From Isoperla grammatica (lineage: Eukaryota; Arthropoda; Insecta; Plecoptera; Perlodidae): a DNA stretch of 64,000 nucleotides. The DNA is taken from NCBI GenBank assembly GCA_945910005.1, contig OX246747.1:7465966-7529965 (forward strand). Direction: 5' to 3'. The number at the start of each line of letters is the position of its first letter. Position 1 is the first letter of the stretch. The position numbers were made by a program, and so were the translations under genes. Shown one piece after another: positions 11,028-20,019 of this stretch. The notes under the pieces were generated by a model that saw only the letters and a list, made by a program, of their open reading frames with translations, did no database searches and was not told the DNA's origin.

Positions 11028-11129
11028 CGGGTCCACGGGACACGGGCACCTTCCGGTTTACTGCCCAAAATGACCTCAGGTACGGAGTTTCCGTGGAAGT
11101 TCCGAACCGTGTGAGGGGTGACAATCAAG
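11028..11129 (+). CDS. Candidate 102-nt exon downstream of the minisatellite modules
   Basis: Acceptor TTTTTCATTGCAG ends at 11027 and donor GTAACC starts at 11130. The exon contributes two bases, 33 codons (GPRDTGTFRFTAQ, later RYGVSVEVPNRVRG) and one base. Joined to the single base left by the mini-exon ending at 9280, the frame stays open; of the other two frames, the one I read in full meets a stop. I do not recognise the domain. No later exon was found: 64-bp repeats begin 200 bp downstream. This is the best evidence that the minisatellite blocks belonged to a gene. There is no start or stop codon, so it is a partial gene. Confidence 0.45.
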
Positions 11130-11214
11130 GTAACCAGCTTTAATCCGATTACATTACGTTATGGGTGTTACGGGTGTCGTAAGTAAAAACACAGTTACTA
11201 ATTAATAAGTCATA

Positions 11215-11260
11215 TCTCTCCCAACGTAATTAGTCGCGTTACCTCAGATCCTTATATACC
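11215..11260. repeat. Left inverted repeat flanking the 64-bp array
   Basis: CTCTCCCAACGTAA followed ~16 bp later by CCTCAGATCCTTAT. The same two blocks in inverted order lie at 12860-12905, on the other side of the tandem array. The sequence between the blocks is less alike. This suggests that the array expanded inside a TIR element. No clean target duplication was seen. Confidence 0.55.
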
Positions 11261-11330
11261 GCTGTAATGAACGCACAATGTTGCAACGCAAATAAACAGA
11301 TTGTTAGCGTTCTTTCATACATTCGTAAAT

Positions 11331-12802
11331 ACATGCTTTCTGCACCAGCCTCATAAGTTACGCTTGCTATGTTTAGGGTTGCCAGGGGTACAATACATGC
11401 TTTGTGCACCAGCCTCATAAGTTACGCTTGCTATGTTTAGGGTTGCCAGGGGTACAATACATGCTTTCTGTACCAGCCTCATAAGTTACGCTTGCTATGT
11501 TTAGGGTTGCCAGGGGTACAATACATGCTTTCTGCACCAGCCTCATAAGTTACGCTTGCTATGTTTAGGGTTGCCAGGGGTACAATACATGCTTTCTGCA
11601 CCAGCCTCATAAGTTACGCTTGCTATGTTTAGGGTTGCCAGGGGTACAATACATGCTTTCTGCACCAGCCTCATAAGTTACGCTTGCTATGTTTAGGGTT
11701 GCCAGGGGTACAATACATGCTTTCTGCACCAGCCTCATAAGTTACGCTTGCTATGTTTAGGGTTGCCAGGGGTACAATACATGCTTTCTGCACCAGCCTC
11801 ATAAGTTACGCTTGCTATGTTTAGGGTTGCCAGGGGTACAATACATGCTTTCTGCACCAGCCTCATAAGTTGCGCTTGCTATGTTTAGGGTTGCCAGGGG
11901 TACAATACATGCTTTCTGTACCAGCCTCATAAGTTACGCTTGCTATGTTTAGGGTTGCCAGGGGTACAATACATGCTTTCTGCACCAGCCTCATAAGTTA
12001 CGCTTGCTATGTTTAGGGTTGCCAGGGGTACAATACATGCTTTCTGCACCAGCCTCATAAGTTACGCTTGCTATGTTTAGGGTTGCCAGGGGTACAATAC
12101 ATGCTTTCTGCACCAGCCTCATAAGTTACGCTTGCTATGTTTAGGGTTGCCAGGGGTACAATACATGCTTTCTGCACCAGCCTCATAAGTTACGCTTGCT
12201 ATGTTTAGGGTTGCCAGGGGTACAATACATGCTTTCTGCACCAGCCTCATAAGTTACGCTTGCTATGTTTAGGGTTGCCAGGGGTACAATACATGCTTTC
12301 TGCACCAGCCTCATAAGTTACGCTTGCTATGTTTAGGGTTGCCAGGGGTACAATACATGCTTTCTGCACCAGCCTCATAAGTTACGCTTGCTATGTTTAG
12401 GGTTGCCAGGGGTACAATACATGCTTTCTGCACCAGCCTCATAAGTTACGCTTGCTATGTTTAGGGTTGCCAGGGGTACAATACATGCTTTCTGCACCAG
12501 CCTCATAAGTTACGCTTGCTATGTTTAGGGTTGCCAGGGGTACAATACATGCTTTCTGCACCAGCCTCATAAGTTACGCTTGCTATGTTTATGGTTGCCA
12601 GGGGTACAATACATGCTTTCTGCACCAGCCTCATAAGTTACGCTTGCTATGTTTAGGGTTGCCAGGGGTACAATACATGCTTTCTGCACCAGCCTCATAA
12701 GTTACGCTTGCTATGTTTAGGGTTGCCAGGGGTACAATACATGCTTTCTGCACCAGCCTCATAAGTTACGCTTGCTATGTTTAGGGTTGCCAGGGGTACA
12801 AT
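11331..12802. repeat. 64-bp tandem repeat, 23 copies
   Basis: Units run ACATGCTTTCTGCACCAGCC, TCATAAGTTACGCTTGCTAT, GTTTAGGGTTGCCAGGGGTA, CAAT. The copies are almost identical: I see about six point differences (for example CTTTGTGC in unit 2, CTGTACC twice, GTTGCGC at ~11870, TTTATGG at ~12590). 64 is not a multiple of 3 and no reading frame persists. Each unit has one TTTAGGG, but this is not a telomeric array. Confidence 0.97.
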
Positions 12803-12859
12803 ATACGGTTGGAATTACTTTCAACTACTGCGATAAAGGCGCGAATGAAAGGGAGAGTA

Positions 12860-12905
12860 GATAAGGATCTGAGGGAGGTTTGCGAAGGCTTACGTTGGGG
12901 AGTTA
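12860..12905. repeat. Right inverted repeat flanking the 64-bp array
   Basis: ATAAGGATCTGAGGGAGG then CTTACGTTGGGGAG, the inverse of the blocks at 11215-11260. The ~190 bp beyond it up to the next retroposon are AT-rich, and I see nothing identifiable in them. Confidence 0.55.
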
Positions 12906-13102
12906 AACTAAATAGCATATGTCGATCTTCATGGCCTTAACACATAGTTTAAACTGGTGGGTCAATGTAAGTTTATATAGCGTATTTTGATTTTCACCTT
13001 TAAAAAAGTGTTAAATTTCTTAAATTTTAAATTTAATTATACATCTTATATGTGTATTTATAAAACAAAAGCTATCAAAAGATTAGGAAACATTTCATTT
13101 CC

Positions 13103-13353
13103 GATTGATTGATTGATTGATTGATTAATGGGGCTTAACGTCTCATATTTGTGCAACTATGGCTAATCGAGACGATGAGCGGGTGATACTGAAGATGGAA
13201 AAGATGATGATGAAAAATAAAGCCACATCCGAGTCAGAACATTGTACGTCGCGTGAGTCGTCATATGGGAGTCCAGCAAGGGGGGGCAGGGCCAAGTGGA
13301 AAACAAATTTTCAGTGGGACAGTGGGAGGGAAATGACAGGGTCTCTTTTCTAA
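13103..13353 (-). mobile_element. Family R retroposon, head II, 5'-truncated
   Basis: The tail GATTGATTGATTGATTAATG is at the left, followed by the common 3' module and middle. Near its right end it has GGGTCTC as in head II copies but stops before the GTCGTAAGAGGCGAC box. It directly abuts a LINE RT scrap, with no detectable target duplication. It is older than the other copies (several substitutions, for example ACTATGGC). Confidence 0.8.
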
Positions 13354-13440
13354 CAGCGCCCCCGGACCTGACAACTTGCATAATGAAATATTCAAACATC
13401 TATCTACAGCTTCACACCAATACTTACTTAAGATGTTGAA
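13354..13440 (+). pseudogene. LINE reverse transcriptase scrap
   Basis: Reads SAPGPDNLHNEIFKHLST and onward to KMLN. This matches the conserved 'PGPD.i.nE..K.L' block near the start of RT domains of non-LTR retrotransposons, and is very similar to NSATGPDEVHNDMIKHLS in the intact LINE at 52015-55698. Only this ~29-codon piece remains; the frame decays at a TAA/TAG soon after. Confidence 0.6.
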
Positions 13441-13509
13441 TCGCCCACTGGTGGGCTGTTTACCACCATGTAAGGTAATGAATAAGTTTAGTAAGGATTG
13501 GGAGAGGTC

Positions 13510-13645
13510 CAGTACTCTGGCCTAACTAATGGAAGGAGAGTTCGGATTGGTTAGGGCCCAGTGGTACTCGCGCCGAACCAATCAGGGACAAGGATGAACC
13601 GGATTGGTTTGCCTGCTATTCTAGCTTTAGTATATAATAAGTTCA
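13510..13645 (+). promoter_or_regulatory. CCAAT-box cluster with TATA-like element
   Basis: Three CCAAT-type sites in either orientation (GGATTGGTTAGG at ~13534, GAACCAATCAGG at ~13576, GGATTGGTTTGCC at ~13602) are followed by GTATATAATAAG at ~13631. The spacing is compatible with a polymerase II core promoter firing near 13660. No gene clearly starts downstream: the next 70 bp are CATTCA-type simple repeats. It may belong to a retroelement LTR or a lost gene. Motif-based only. Confidence 0.35.
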
Positions 13646-13654
13646 CTTCATACA

Positions 13655-13726
13655 TCATGGACCAGTCACATTCACATTCGACATTCACATTCGGCACATT
13701 CGATTCACATTCACATTCGATTCTGC
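13655..13726. repeat. CATTCA/CATTCG-rich simple repeat
   Basis: About ten imperfect copies of CACATTCA, CACATTCG or GACATTCA. The following ~860 bp (to 14600) are mixed-composition sequence. I can assign its last ~250 bp as probable 5' UTR of the LINE ORF1 at 14603 but nothing else. Confidence 0.7.
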
Positions 13727-14602
13727 ATCGAGACGTCAAAGAAGCAAGAAGGGCCGGGAGTGTCTGCAAGATTACCTCCCGAGGAGAGCGGTTTGCATAG
13801 GCGGACGACGGCGCGAGGCTTCCCGCCAAGTCTACACAGCCCCGCACTCTGCCTGTGCCTGCTTAACCCTTTTGCGGTTTACCCGCGAAAACTTTGAGAC
13901 GCTCCCCTGAAGCACAGGAAAGGAATTCATAGGCACCAAAGGGTGCTAACAACTTCGTCAGACTCCCCCGCTTCTTTTGACTAGTTGCTTCTAGCAAGCT
14001 TATTGCTGTTATTGTACCTGAAGTTTTTGTGATCATTGTTTTTAGTCTATAGTTTGTATGTATTGACTATACCAGCACGCTGGGTTATGTTTGCGACATG
14101 TAGGTATGGTTCTGTCCCTGCCCCCTGATAGAGTAGACCATCCTTAAGTTATCTTAGGCACAAATTCTAGTCAAGCAATTATTTTATGTTATTTGCTTAG
14201 TTAATTAAGTCAGATCCATTAATATGGTGCTAGTCATGTCTCACAAAGTTATGAACGATTGAAATTCAGACTACCTTTAGAGAGACATTACTCGGAATAG
14301 GTGTTGAATGGAGTTTGCCACAGCATTCTCTTGTCTTATATGCAGAGATCACGGACCAGTGGTGTCTGCATTCGAGTGCATGTGTGTGTGTTGTGTACTA
14401 CCACACAAGGGAGGTACATTCCGCGGGGAGATTAATCCCGCCGATTGGCAGTATCTCGCGCCCAGATAGCTCGCCATAGAAAAGTGTTCCACCGATATGA
14501 TTCGCATTTTGGACCATTGAAGTTAGATGCACATAGTATGCAGCCGAAATGGCATGAGCATTCAGACCTGAGTGGACCTTCAGACCTTGAGTGGAGACCA
14601 AG

Positions 14603-15616
14603 ATGGCCGCAGGTAGTAACTCGTATTCAAGAAGCTCCGTTATATTTAATTCAAAAACATGCAAAAAGTGTTCCGTGTGCTATAAAACAAGTGGTAATTG
14701 GTTTCAGTGTTCACGTTGCACAAATTGGGTACATAATAAATGTGCACACTCGCAAGGTAGGCCTAGTAACTTTTGCCGTGTTTGCGTACGGCAGCCTAGT
14801 GATGAAGCTCAGCCAAGGCCTGGGCCTAATAGGCCTATCCTCAAGCCCACTCTAGGTAACGAGACCTCAATTCTACCTGTCGTAGATTCAAGAATTAAAA
14901 GTTATAACGAATGCAAATGCGAACAAAAAATCGGTGAGCTAGTATTTCAAGTTGAATCAATGCAAAGGGAAATTGAGAATCTAAAAGTAAGGTTAAGTAA
15001 GGACATGCCCGGCAGTGACGTTAGCGTAACCACCGCCATAGAAACAACGCAGCAGCGAAGAAGCGCGAATGAAGCACAAAGGACAGAGTTTGTGAACATT
15101 TCCAAAGATAGCGCCAGCACCACGACTATCGCACAGGATCGGAAACCAACTGATAATGAATACTCCGCGAGCGACCCTGTTCATAACATAACAATCATGG
15201 CTGATAGTCACGGGAGATTCTTGGCATCGTTGATAAGTGATAAACTTAAGTGTACGTGTGGACAAAGGGGCAGATATAAAGTAAAGTCGATGGTTAAACC
15301 TGGAGCGGGAGCCATAGCTGTTACGGAGGGACTTGCACAAGCATTGGATGGATCAAGTGTAAATGACACGCTGATAATCATTGCAGGAGCGAATGACATC
15401 GAAGACAATTCAAATAACATTAAGAATGCCCTCTTACCCCTATGTCTAACCCAGTACTCTTCTAGACCCAAGGTGATAGTATGTGAAATTCTACCGAGAT
15501 TCGATCATCCAAATGTAAATGACCGGAAGCAAGTGAACGATAGAATCCGTGGTGAAAATTGGTTTTGTTGCTGCAAGTGCAAGGTGTGGTACCACCTGTC
15601 AGGGAATGACAAATAA
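14603..15616 (+). CDS. CR1-like LINE ORF1 with PHD finger and SGNH esterase domain
   Basis: The first ATG (MAAGSNSY) gives 337 residues. Residues ~17-60 form a PHD-type zinc finger (CKKCSVC, CSRCTNWVHNKC, FCRVC). A coiled-coil-like stretch follows (GELVFQVESMQREIENL). Residues ~195-310 form an SGNH/GDSL esterase domain with block I as ADSHGR and block III as AGANDI. PHD and esterase domains in ORF1 are a known feature of CR1-group LINEs. After NDRIR the sequence switches to a second Cys-rich segment (WFCCCKCKVWYHLS) that is not part of the usual domain, suggesting a chimeric 3' end at ~15548. No ORF2 follows, so this LINE is 3'-truncated. Confidence 0.75.
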   Translation: MAAGSNSYSRSSVIFNSKTCKKCSVCYKTSGNWFQCSRCTNWVHNKCAHSQGRPSNFCRVCVRQPSDEAQPRPGPNRPILKPTLGNETSILPVVDSRIKSYNECKCEQKIGELVFQVESMQREIENLKVRLSKDMPGSDVSVTTAIETTQQRRSANEAQRTEFVNISKDSASTTTIAQDRKPTDNEYSASDPVHNITIMADSHGRFLASLISDKLKCTCGQRGRYKVKSMVKPGAGAIAVTEGLAQALDGSSVNDTLIIIAGANDIEDNSNNIKNALLPLCLTQYSSRPKVIVCEILPRFDHPNVNDRKQVNDRIRGENWFCCCKCKVWYHLSGNDK

Positions 15617-15837
15617 CTGCAAGAAGAAAATGATTAAGTGTAATGTGTGTGACAAGTAAAATGTTCCACTGTTCATTTTTGGACACTCTGGCCAAAAATA
15701 TATTATGTTTAAGCTATATTTTACTATTGTGCCATTAAATTATGTTTAACAAAGTAAAACATATTTTCTTAAGACGAGGTTTGTGCCTGTGTGTTGTATC
15801 ATGCCTCTCCCTGGGCAGGCATAGCGCCATAGAGAGG
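15617..15837. other. Sequence after the LINE ORF1 break, no gene seen
   Basis: Mostly AT-rich. The Cys-rich reading continues in a neighbouring frame for ~20 codons (with CNVCDK) to a TAA at ~15659, so the 3' end of the ORF1 chimera has a frameshift. At 15800-15840 GCCTCTC and GAGAGGC form an inverted pair. A stretch CCTGGGCAGG there equals the 5' end of family R but is only 10 bp. Confidence 0.4.
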
Positions 15838-17341
15838 CACATGCGCCACAGTGAATTACACAGCCCTCTGGCAATAATCAAATCTTTGGTAAATTGTAAG
15901 ACCATGGAGTTATAAGTTAAGAAGGAGGTCTAGGTGCGCAGTAGAATGCGTACGAGATAGCTCCGTGGAGACACCGCGGGACGGCAGCCATTTTAGTTGT
16001 TTAATTCGACTGTGACCCGCGAAGTAAGCCGTGACATAGTGCAGAGCGATTGGAACAAGAGTAAAATAAACGGAAATTATTAAGGAAAACGTTATCACAA
16101 GTGTTAAAAAATGAGTAGTACACCTTCACGAGGAAGGCCTAGAAGTGGTGGGCCTAATCGATATTATTGTTCATATGGTTTGTGTGTTAATAATACGAAG
16201 GATATTTAAGACAAGGATGCTACCATTTTCAAAACCATGATCATCCCTCAAAAACGTAAATCCACTTGGACATTTGCTAAAGGAAACGGCAATCACACCA
16301 AGTTACAACTTTTCTATCTAGGCCTAGCTAGGCCCTACATCTAGGCAAGAGTTAGCCCTAGTTCTATAAAGTGAAGGCGATTTTGGAGAGGTTATGTTGA
16401 CAACATGTCTCGCCCACTTTTCATGAACTGTACGACTGGGCGTAGAACCATGGTAGAACTAGGCCTATGGTTTATTTTTAATAGGCCTAGATCTACTGAA
16501 AAGTATGTATTAAAAGTCGTAGCTTAATTACAGTTCAATGGTTTTAAACAGGCTACTTCTTAAGCCTAGGCCTACACTAGCCTGACAGTGACAGTAGGGC
16601 AGTATAAGGACTTCATTAATTTTTATTATGTATTTTTCTAAGCAAATCGATACAAATTCTTACTCGACAAAATGATAAGGTACCAGCAGAGTAATTGTGT
16701 TCACTTACCTCAATAAATATGTACGTTCATACGTATTTAACTTCTTATAATGTCGAGCTTCGTAGCCTGCAACACTCACTATGTCCGAAAGTAAACAACT
16801 AAAATGGCGTCCCTGTCAAAGTACCGGAAGTGACCACATTATGATCGCGCTCTTCCATTCAAGCTAGACCTCCTTCTCAACTTATAACTCCATGGTAAGA
16901 CAAATAAGCCGTATAATGTCGTGCAATTGAGACGATCTGACTTCAAACATGTTAAACCAAATGCAAAATCAAGTAATTTAAATCAACTTCCGTACAGCAA
17001 AGTGAAACACATCATCCACGAAAGAAACAGTAAAAACGTCAAATACAGACTTTCATTTTCGAAAAGTGCCGTTTTGGAAACTGTACTAATTTTTAAGCAA
17101 TTTGGTTCAAGCAATTCAAAGAAAAAATCTACGTTCGTTCAAGAGCTACCCACTGCAAAAGTTCAACAGGGAACAATTGTTATTGATAGTTGTTGATAAG
17201 CTGAAAGACAATGATATTCGATCACGCTACAAATATTTTTGCGGAGTGAACAAAATATTTTGGGACACCATCTCAAGTAAGCGTAAGTACTTAAGAGATC
17301 AATCTCTAAACATTGCACGATACCTTATTTCCTCATAATGA
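15838..17341 (+). pseudogene. DUF7869-type transposase 3' remnant, split by a P-like element
   Basis: Reads ELHSPLAIIKSLVNCK up to 15902 and resumes at 16895 with TNKPYNVVQLRRSDFKHV, then NQLPYSKVKHIIHERNSK. It is clearly homologous to the better preserved copy at 20020-20705 (HSPLGIVRAIVH, NQIPYFKLKHIVYEKGS). Removing 15903-16894 and one target duplication leaves an uninterrupted frame across the junction. A frameshift near 17187 leads into QLLLIVVDKLKDNDIRSRY and a stop at ~17338. Only the C-terminal third is present. Confidence 0.65.
15903..16894. mobile_element. P-superfamily-like TIR element, internally deleted
   Basis: A 992-bp element with 31-bp TIRs beginning CATGGAGTTATAAGTT and ending at GTCTAG, with one mismatch between ends. 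It is flanked by a perfect 7-bp duplication, GTAAGAC (15896-15902 and 16895-16901). TIRs starting CATG and 7-8-bp target duplications are typical of P elements. Inside, an ATG at 16111 opens a 32-codon frame with YYCSYGLC, which could be the start of a THAP zinc finger, the usual N-terminus of P transposases. The frame stops at 16209. The rest is non-coding, so it must rely on a transposase elsewhere. It sits precisely inside another transposase gene. Confidence 0.7.
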
Positions 17342-18400
17342 ATAATGATGTGGTGTAAATGGCAATGTAACAATTTTCTTCAAGTACTGGTAATCAGTAA
17401 TCACATTATATACAAGTTTGTTTGGTATTGAAATGCAATTATTCTTATCATTAAAACGTAATGTGATGAAAAGTACAATTCAAGTAGGAGATAAAACGTG
17501 TTAAATTGAAATGTTTCACAACATTTTAATAAACAGTGATTTATATCCTAGCATAAATATTTAATTTGAACCAAACGTCTTACCCAGTCGTAAGGGCTTA
17601 TTCCAAAATAAATCAAATATAAGCTTTAAAAAATTAGAAAAAATAATGGTGAAAATATCTTTAAACGTGTGACCTTGATAGATTTCCGAATTTTCAATCT
17701 CTTCTCCTGAACATTTTACAAAAGGGGAGATAGAACAACGTAGGCTAAGCCCTCGAAATGATAAAATATTTAAACGAAAACGTTTAAAAGCTGCCGAAAT
17801 CTATAGCAAAGTAGAATCAGAAATGATTCACGCGGGTTACTCAAACAAATCGGCTGCAAAAATTCAGGAAAGTGGAAGAGCTTGAAAAGCTTGATTGTAA
17901 AATCTATGAAGGGGAACTCTGTAAGTGGTGCGACACGCACAGAGTGACTTCTACGATTTACTGTATCCAATGTAGAAGGGGCGTCCAAGTACAGTGTTGC
18001 CCCGAGAAGGTGGTCTGGATACTTCTGGTAAGTGTAGACATGACACAATAGGGGAAGGGCTGCCTCTATTTGCACTCAAGTTGGGTGAGCCCAACCTTTA
18101 AAATGCTATTTTCACCCAAGTTGGGTATGTGCCTTTGCACTTCAGTATAGTTCTTGTTCTGTTATACATGGTCAATTTCTATACAGTGGTATTCAGTGTC
18201 AAGTCGTATGCATGGAGTAATTAAGGTGAGATAAGAGGCTTATCCAACTGTATTTGATTTTGATGGGAAGGCAACAACTTATTTAATATTTTTATTTTCC
18301 CCCAAAAAATGGGTTTAATTTACACATATTCTTCTCTTTCAGGAATTAAGCCATTGTTAATTTCATAATCACCACCCCTACACCAGTATTCTATAAAACG
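17342..18400. other. Decayed sequence with a Cys-rich coding scrap
   Basis: Mostly AT-rich with no complete ORF. At ~17740-18055 (+) a scrap reads FKRKRLKAAEIYSKVESEM and, after a stop, KLDCKIYEGELCKWCDTHRV and YCIQCRRGVQVQCCPEKVVW. The CxxC...YCxxC...CC spacing is like the C-terminal cysteine-rich domain of piggyBac transposases, but that assignment is weak. A direct repeat CACTCAAGTTGGGT / CACCCAAGTTGGGT lies at ~18072 and ~18113. Confidence 0.3.
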
Positions 18401-18436
18401 TAAGTAACGGGCAAGGAGCGACACACTGCTGAAAAC

Positions 18437-18763
18437 ATGAAAAAAGAAATGAAAGTGGTCACCGAGGAAATTGGAAAGGAAAAGTTCCTTGCTGTAGTTT
18501 CCGACAATGAATCTGCAATGGAAAAAGCTCGAGACATGTTAAACGAAGATTATGGTGCACAGCTTTCGAATTACGGTTGTGTTGCTCACGTTCTGAATCT
18601 GTTAGTTGGAGACATTCTAAGACTAAAATCAGTCACTCTCATTGTAGCTCAAGCTAAGAAGATTGTTGAACACATAAATAATTCACAAGTGATCTTGGCA
18701 CGGTTTGTAGATCTTCAGATACAGAAAAAAAGTCACTATCTAGGAAATATAGGAAATATATAG
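18437..18763 (+). pseudogene. hAT transposase fragment
   Basis: About 108 codons with FLAVVSDNESAMEKARDML and YGCVAHVLNLLVGDI. These match the conserved 'DNA.NM.KAR' and 'GC.AH.LNLL..D' blocks of the hAT RNase-H-like catalytic fold; the D of SDNE is the likely catalytic aspartate. A stop follows LGNIGNI. Traces of the frame (VCSKALVIADERKRNQHN) continue to ~18900, where a truncated family R copy begins. No N-terminal BED finger or C-terminal dimerisation domain is present. Confidence 0.7.
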
Positions 18764-18935
18764 GAAAACCCCGTTGAAGGTCGATTTGCTTTTGTGTGAT
18801 GAGTTTACTAAATACGAAGTTTGCTCTTAAAGCGCTTGTTATTGCTGATGAACGAAAAAGAAATCAGCATAACAAAACGGCTGAACATACCTGCGTCAAC
18901 ACTACATATCATTTTGGCGCATAAAGAGAAAATTG

Positions 18936-19062
18936 ATTGATTAATGGGGCTTAACGTCTCATATTTATGCAACCATGGCTAATCGAGACGATGAGCGGGT
19001 GATAATGAAAATGAGAAAGATGATAATGAAGAATAAAGCCACATCCGAATCAGATCCATTGT
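18936..19062 (-). mobile_element. Family R retroposon, strongly 5'-truncated
   Basis: The tail GATTGATTAATGGGGC is at the left, followed by ~110 bp of the 3' module and middle, ending at GATCCATTGTAC. Only the 3' end is kept. Such 5' truncation is the usual outcome of LINE-type target-primed reverse transcription and helps to fix the orientation of the family. ATACATTTTAAA repeats follow. Confidence 0.85.
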
Positions 19063-19420
19063 ACATACATTTTAAATACATACATACATTTTAAACGTTT
19101 AATATCACCTGCAATAAAATATACATGGACTCAACACAGAAACGAAAACATTCAATAGTTAAAAACATCAAAAAAATCAAATACGATTGTCAGGTGATGG
19201 TCAGTTCGATTCGCCTGGGTTTTGCGCAAAGTATGTAACGTACAGTGTGATGGACATAGATACTAGTAATAACACTTATAAAAATAATGTGACGGACATA
19301 GCCATAAACACTAATAACTAATAATACGGAATTACTTTCCTTCTATTTTTACCGAACGTAGACCAAGAGTTCATCCGATATACAAATTGTTTGTATGCAA
19401 CAAAACGCCACGTACGATTT
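19063..19420. other. AT-rich sequence with partial repeats, no gene seen
   Basis: Contains ATACATTTTAAA/TACATACAT simple repeats at 19060-19095 and near-duplicate phrases (GTGATGGACATAGATACTAG and GTGACGGACATAGCCATAAAC). I see no ORF or splice signal worth calling. Confidence 0.5.
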
Positions 19421-19422
19421 GA

Positions 19423-19790
19423 TTATTTCACTAGTTCTTGCATTTGGTGCGCATCAGCCCTTAGTGCAAAGTGATGGCGAGCTGTATTTAGAGTATCAAT
19501 ATTTAGAACGGTGCCTTCAAATGATACATGGTGAATTATACAGTCTGCACTCCCCCTAATTTTATTTATGACATCACTTTCAACACAACATATACTGAAT
19601 TCGTCGGTTGGCATTGGTTGACAATCTCCACACTCACACCATTGTGTATTACCAGCCCTACCTACAAAACTTTTGTTGGTAGGCGTTCTGTTTTTATCCT
19701 TCTCGTTCCTTTCAGACCTAAGAGGCTCAAAACGGTATGATTCTAAACTCGACATTAATTTTTCTGCAGGACGTATCGACAGTGGACTAT
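19423..19790 (-). pseudogene. P2X7-type C-terminal domain fragment
   Basis: Reads through SYRFEPLRSERNEKDKN, then NTQWCECGDCQPMPTDEF and SICCVESDVINK, ending in NTARHHFALRADA and a stop. The WCxCGxCxPMPT...CC pattern is characteristic of the cysteine-rich intracellular 'ballast' domain of vertebrate P2X7 receptors, which also occurs without the channel in many invertebrate proteins. No channel transmembrane part is present. It lies on the same strand as, and just downstream of, the DUF7869-type transposase copy, so it may be part of that transposon and not a host gene. Confidence 0.6.
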
Positions 19791-20019
19791 TATTAATTGT
19801 TCTTGGCGCGTGCTAGCGCGTGCTATTCCGTGCGGCTCCGGCGATAGTCCCAGTCCCACTGACGTCAGAGGAGTGGGGGGTGTCGCGCAGACATACTTTC
19901 GAGGGCTATAACTCTGTAACCAGATGCCCATTCGACGTGGGATTTTTTTGTAGATATTCAATAAGGGGAGAACTGTGTATCTGTATCATAAAACGCAATA
20001 GTTAATTTTCGTATGTAGT

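Noticed and set aside
11331..12802. Telomeric repeat because of TTTAGGG in each unit
   Set aside because: The motif occurs once per 64 bp and not in tandem; the array is an interstitial minisatellite.
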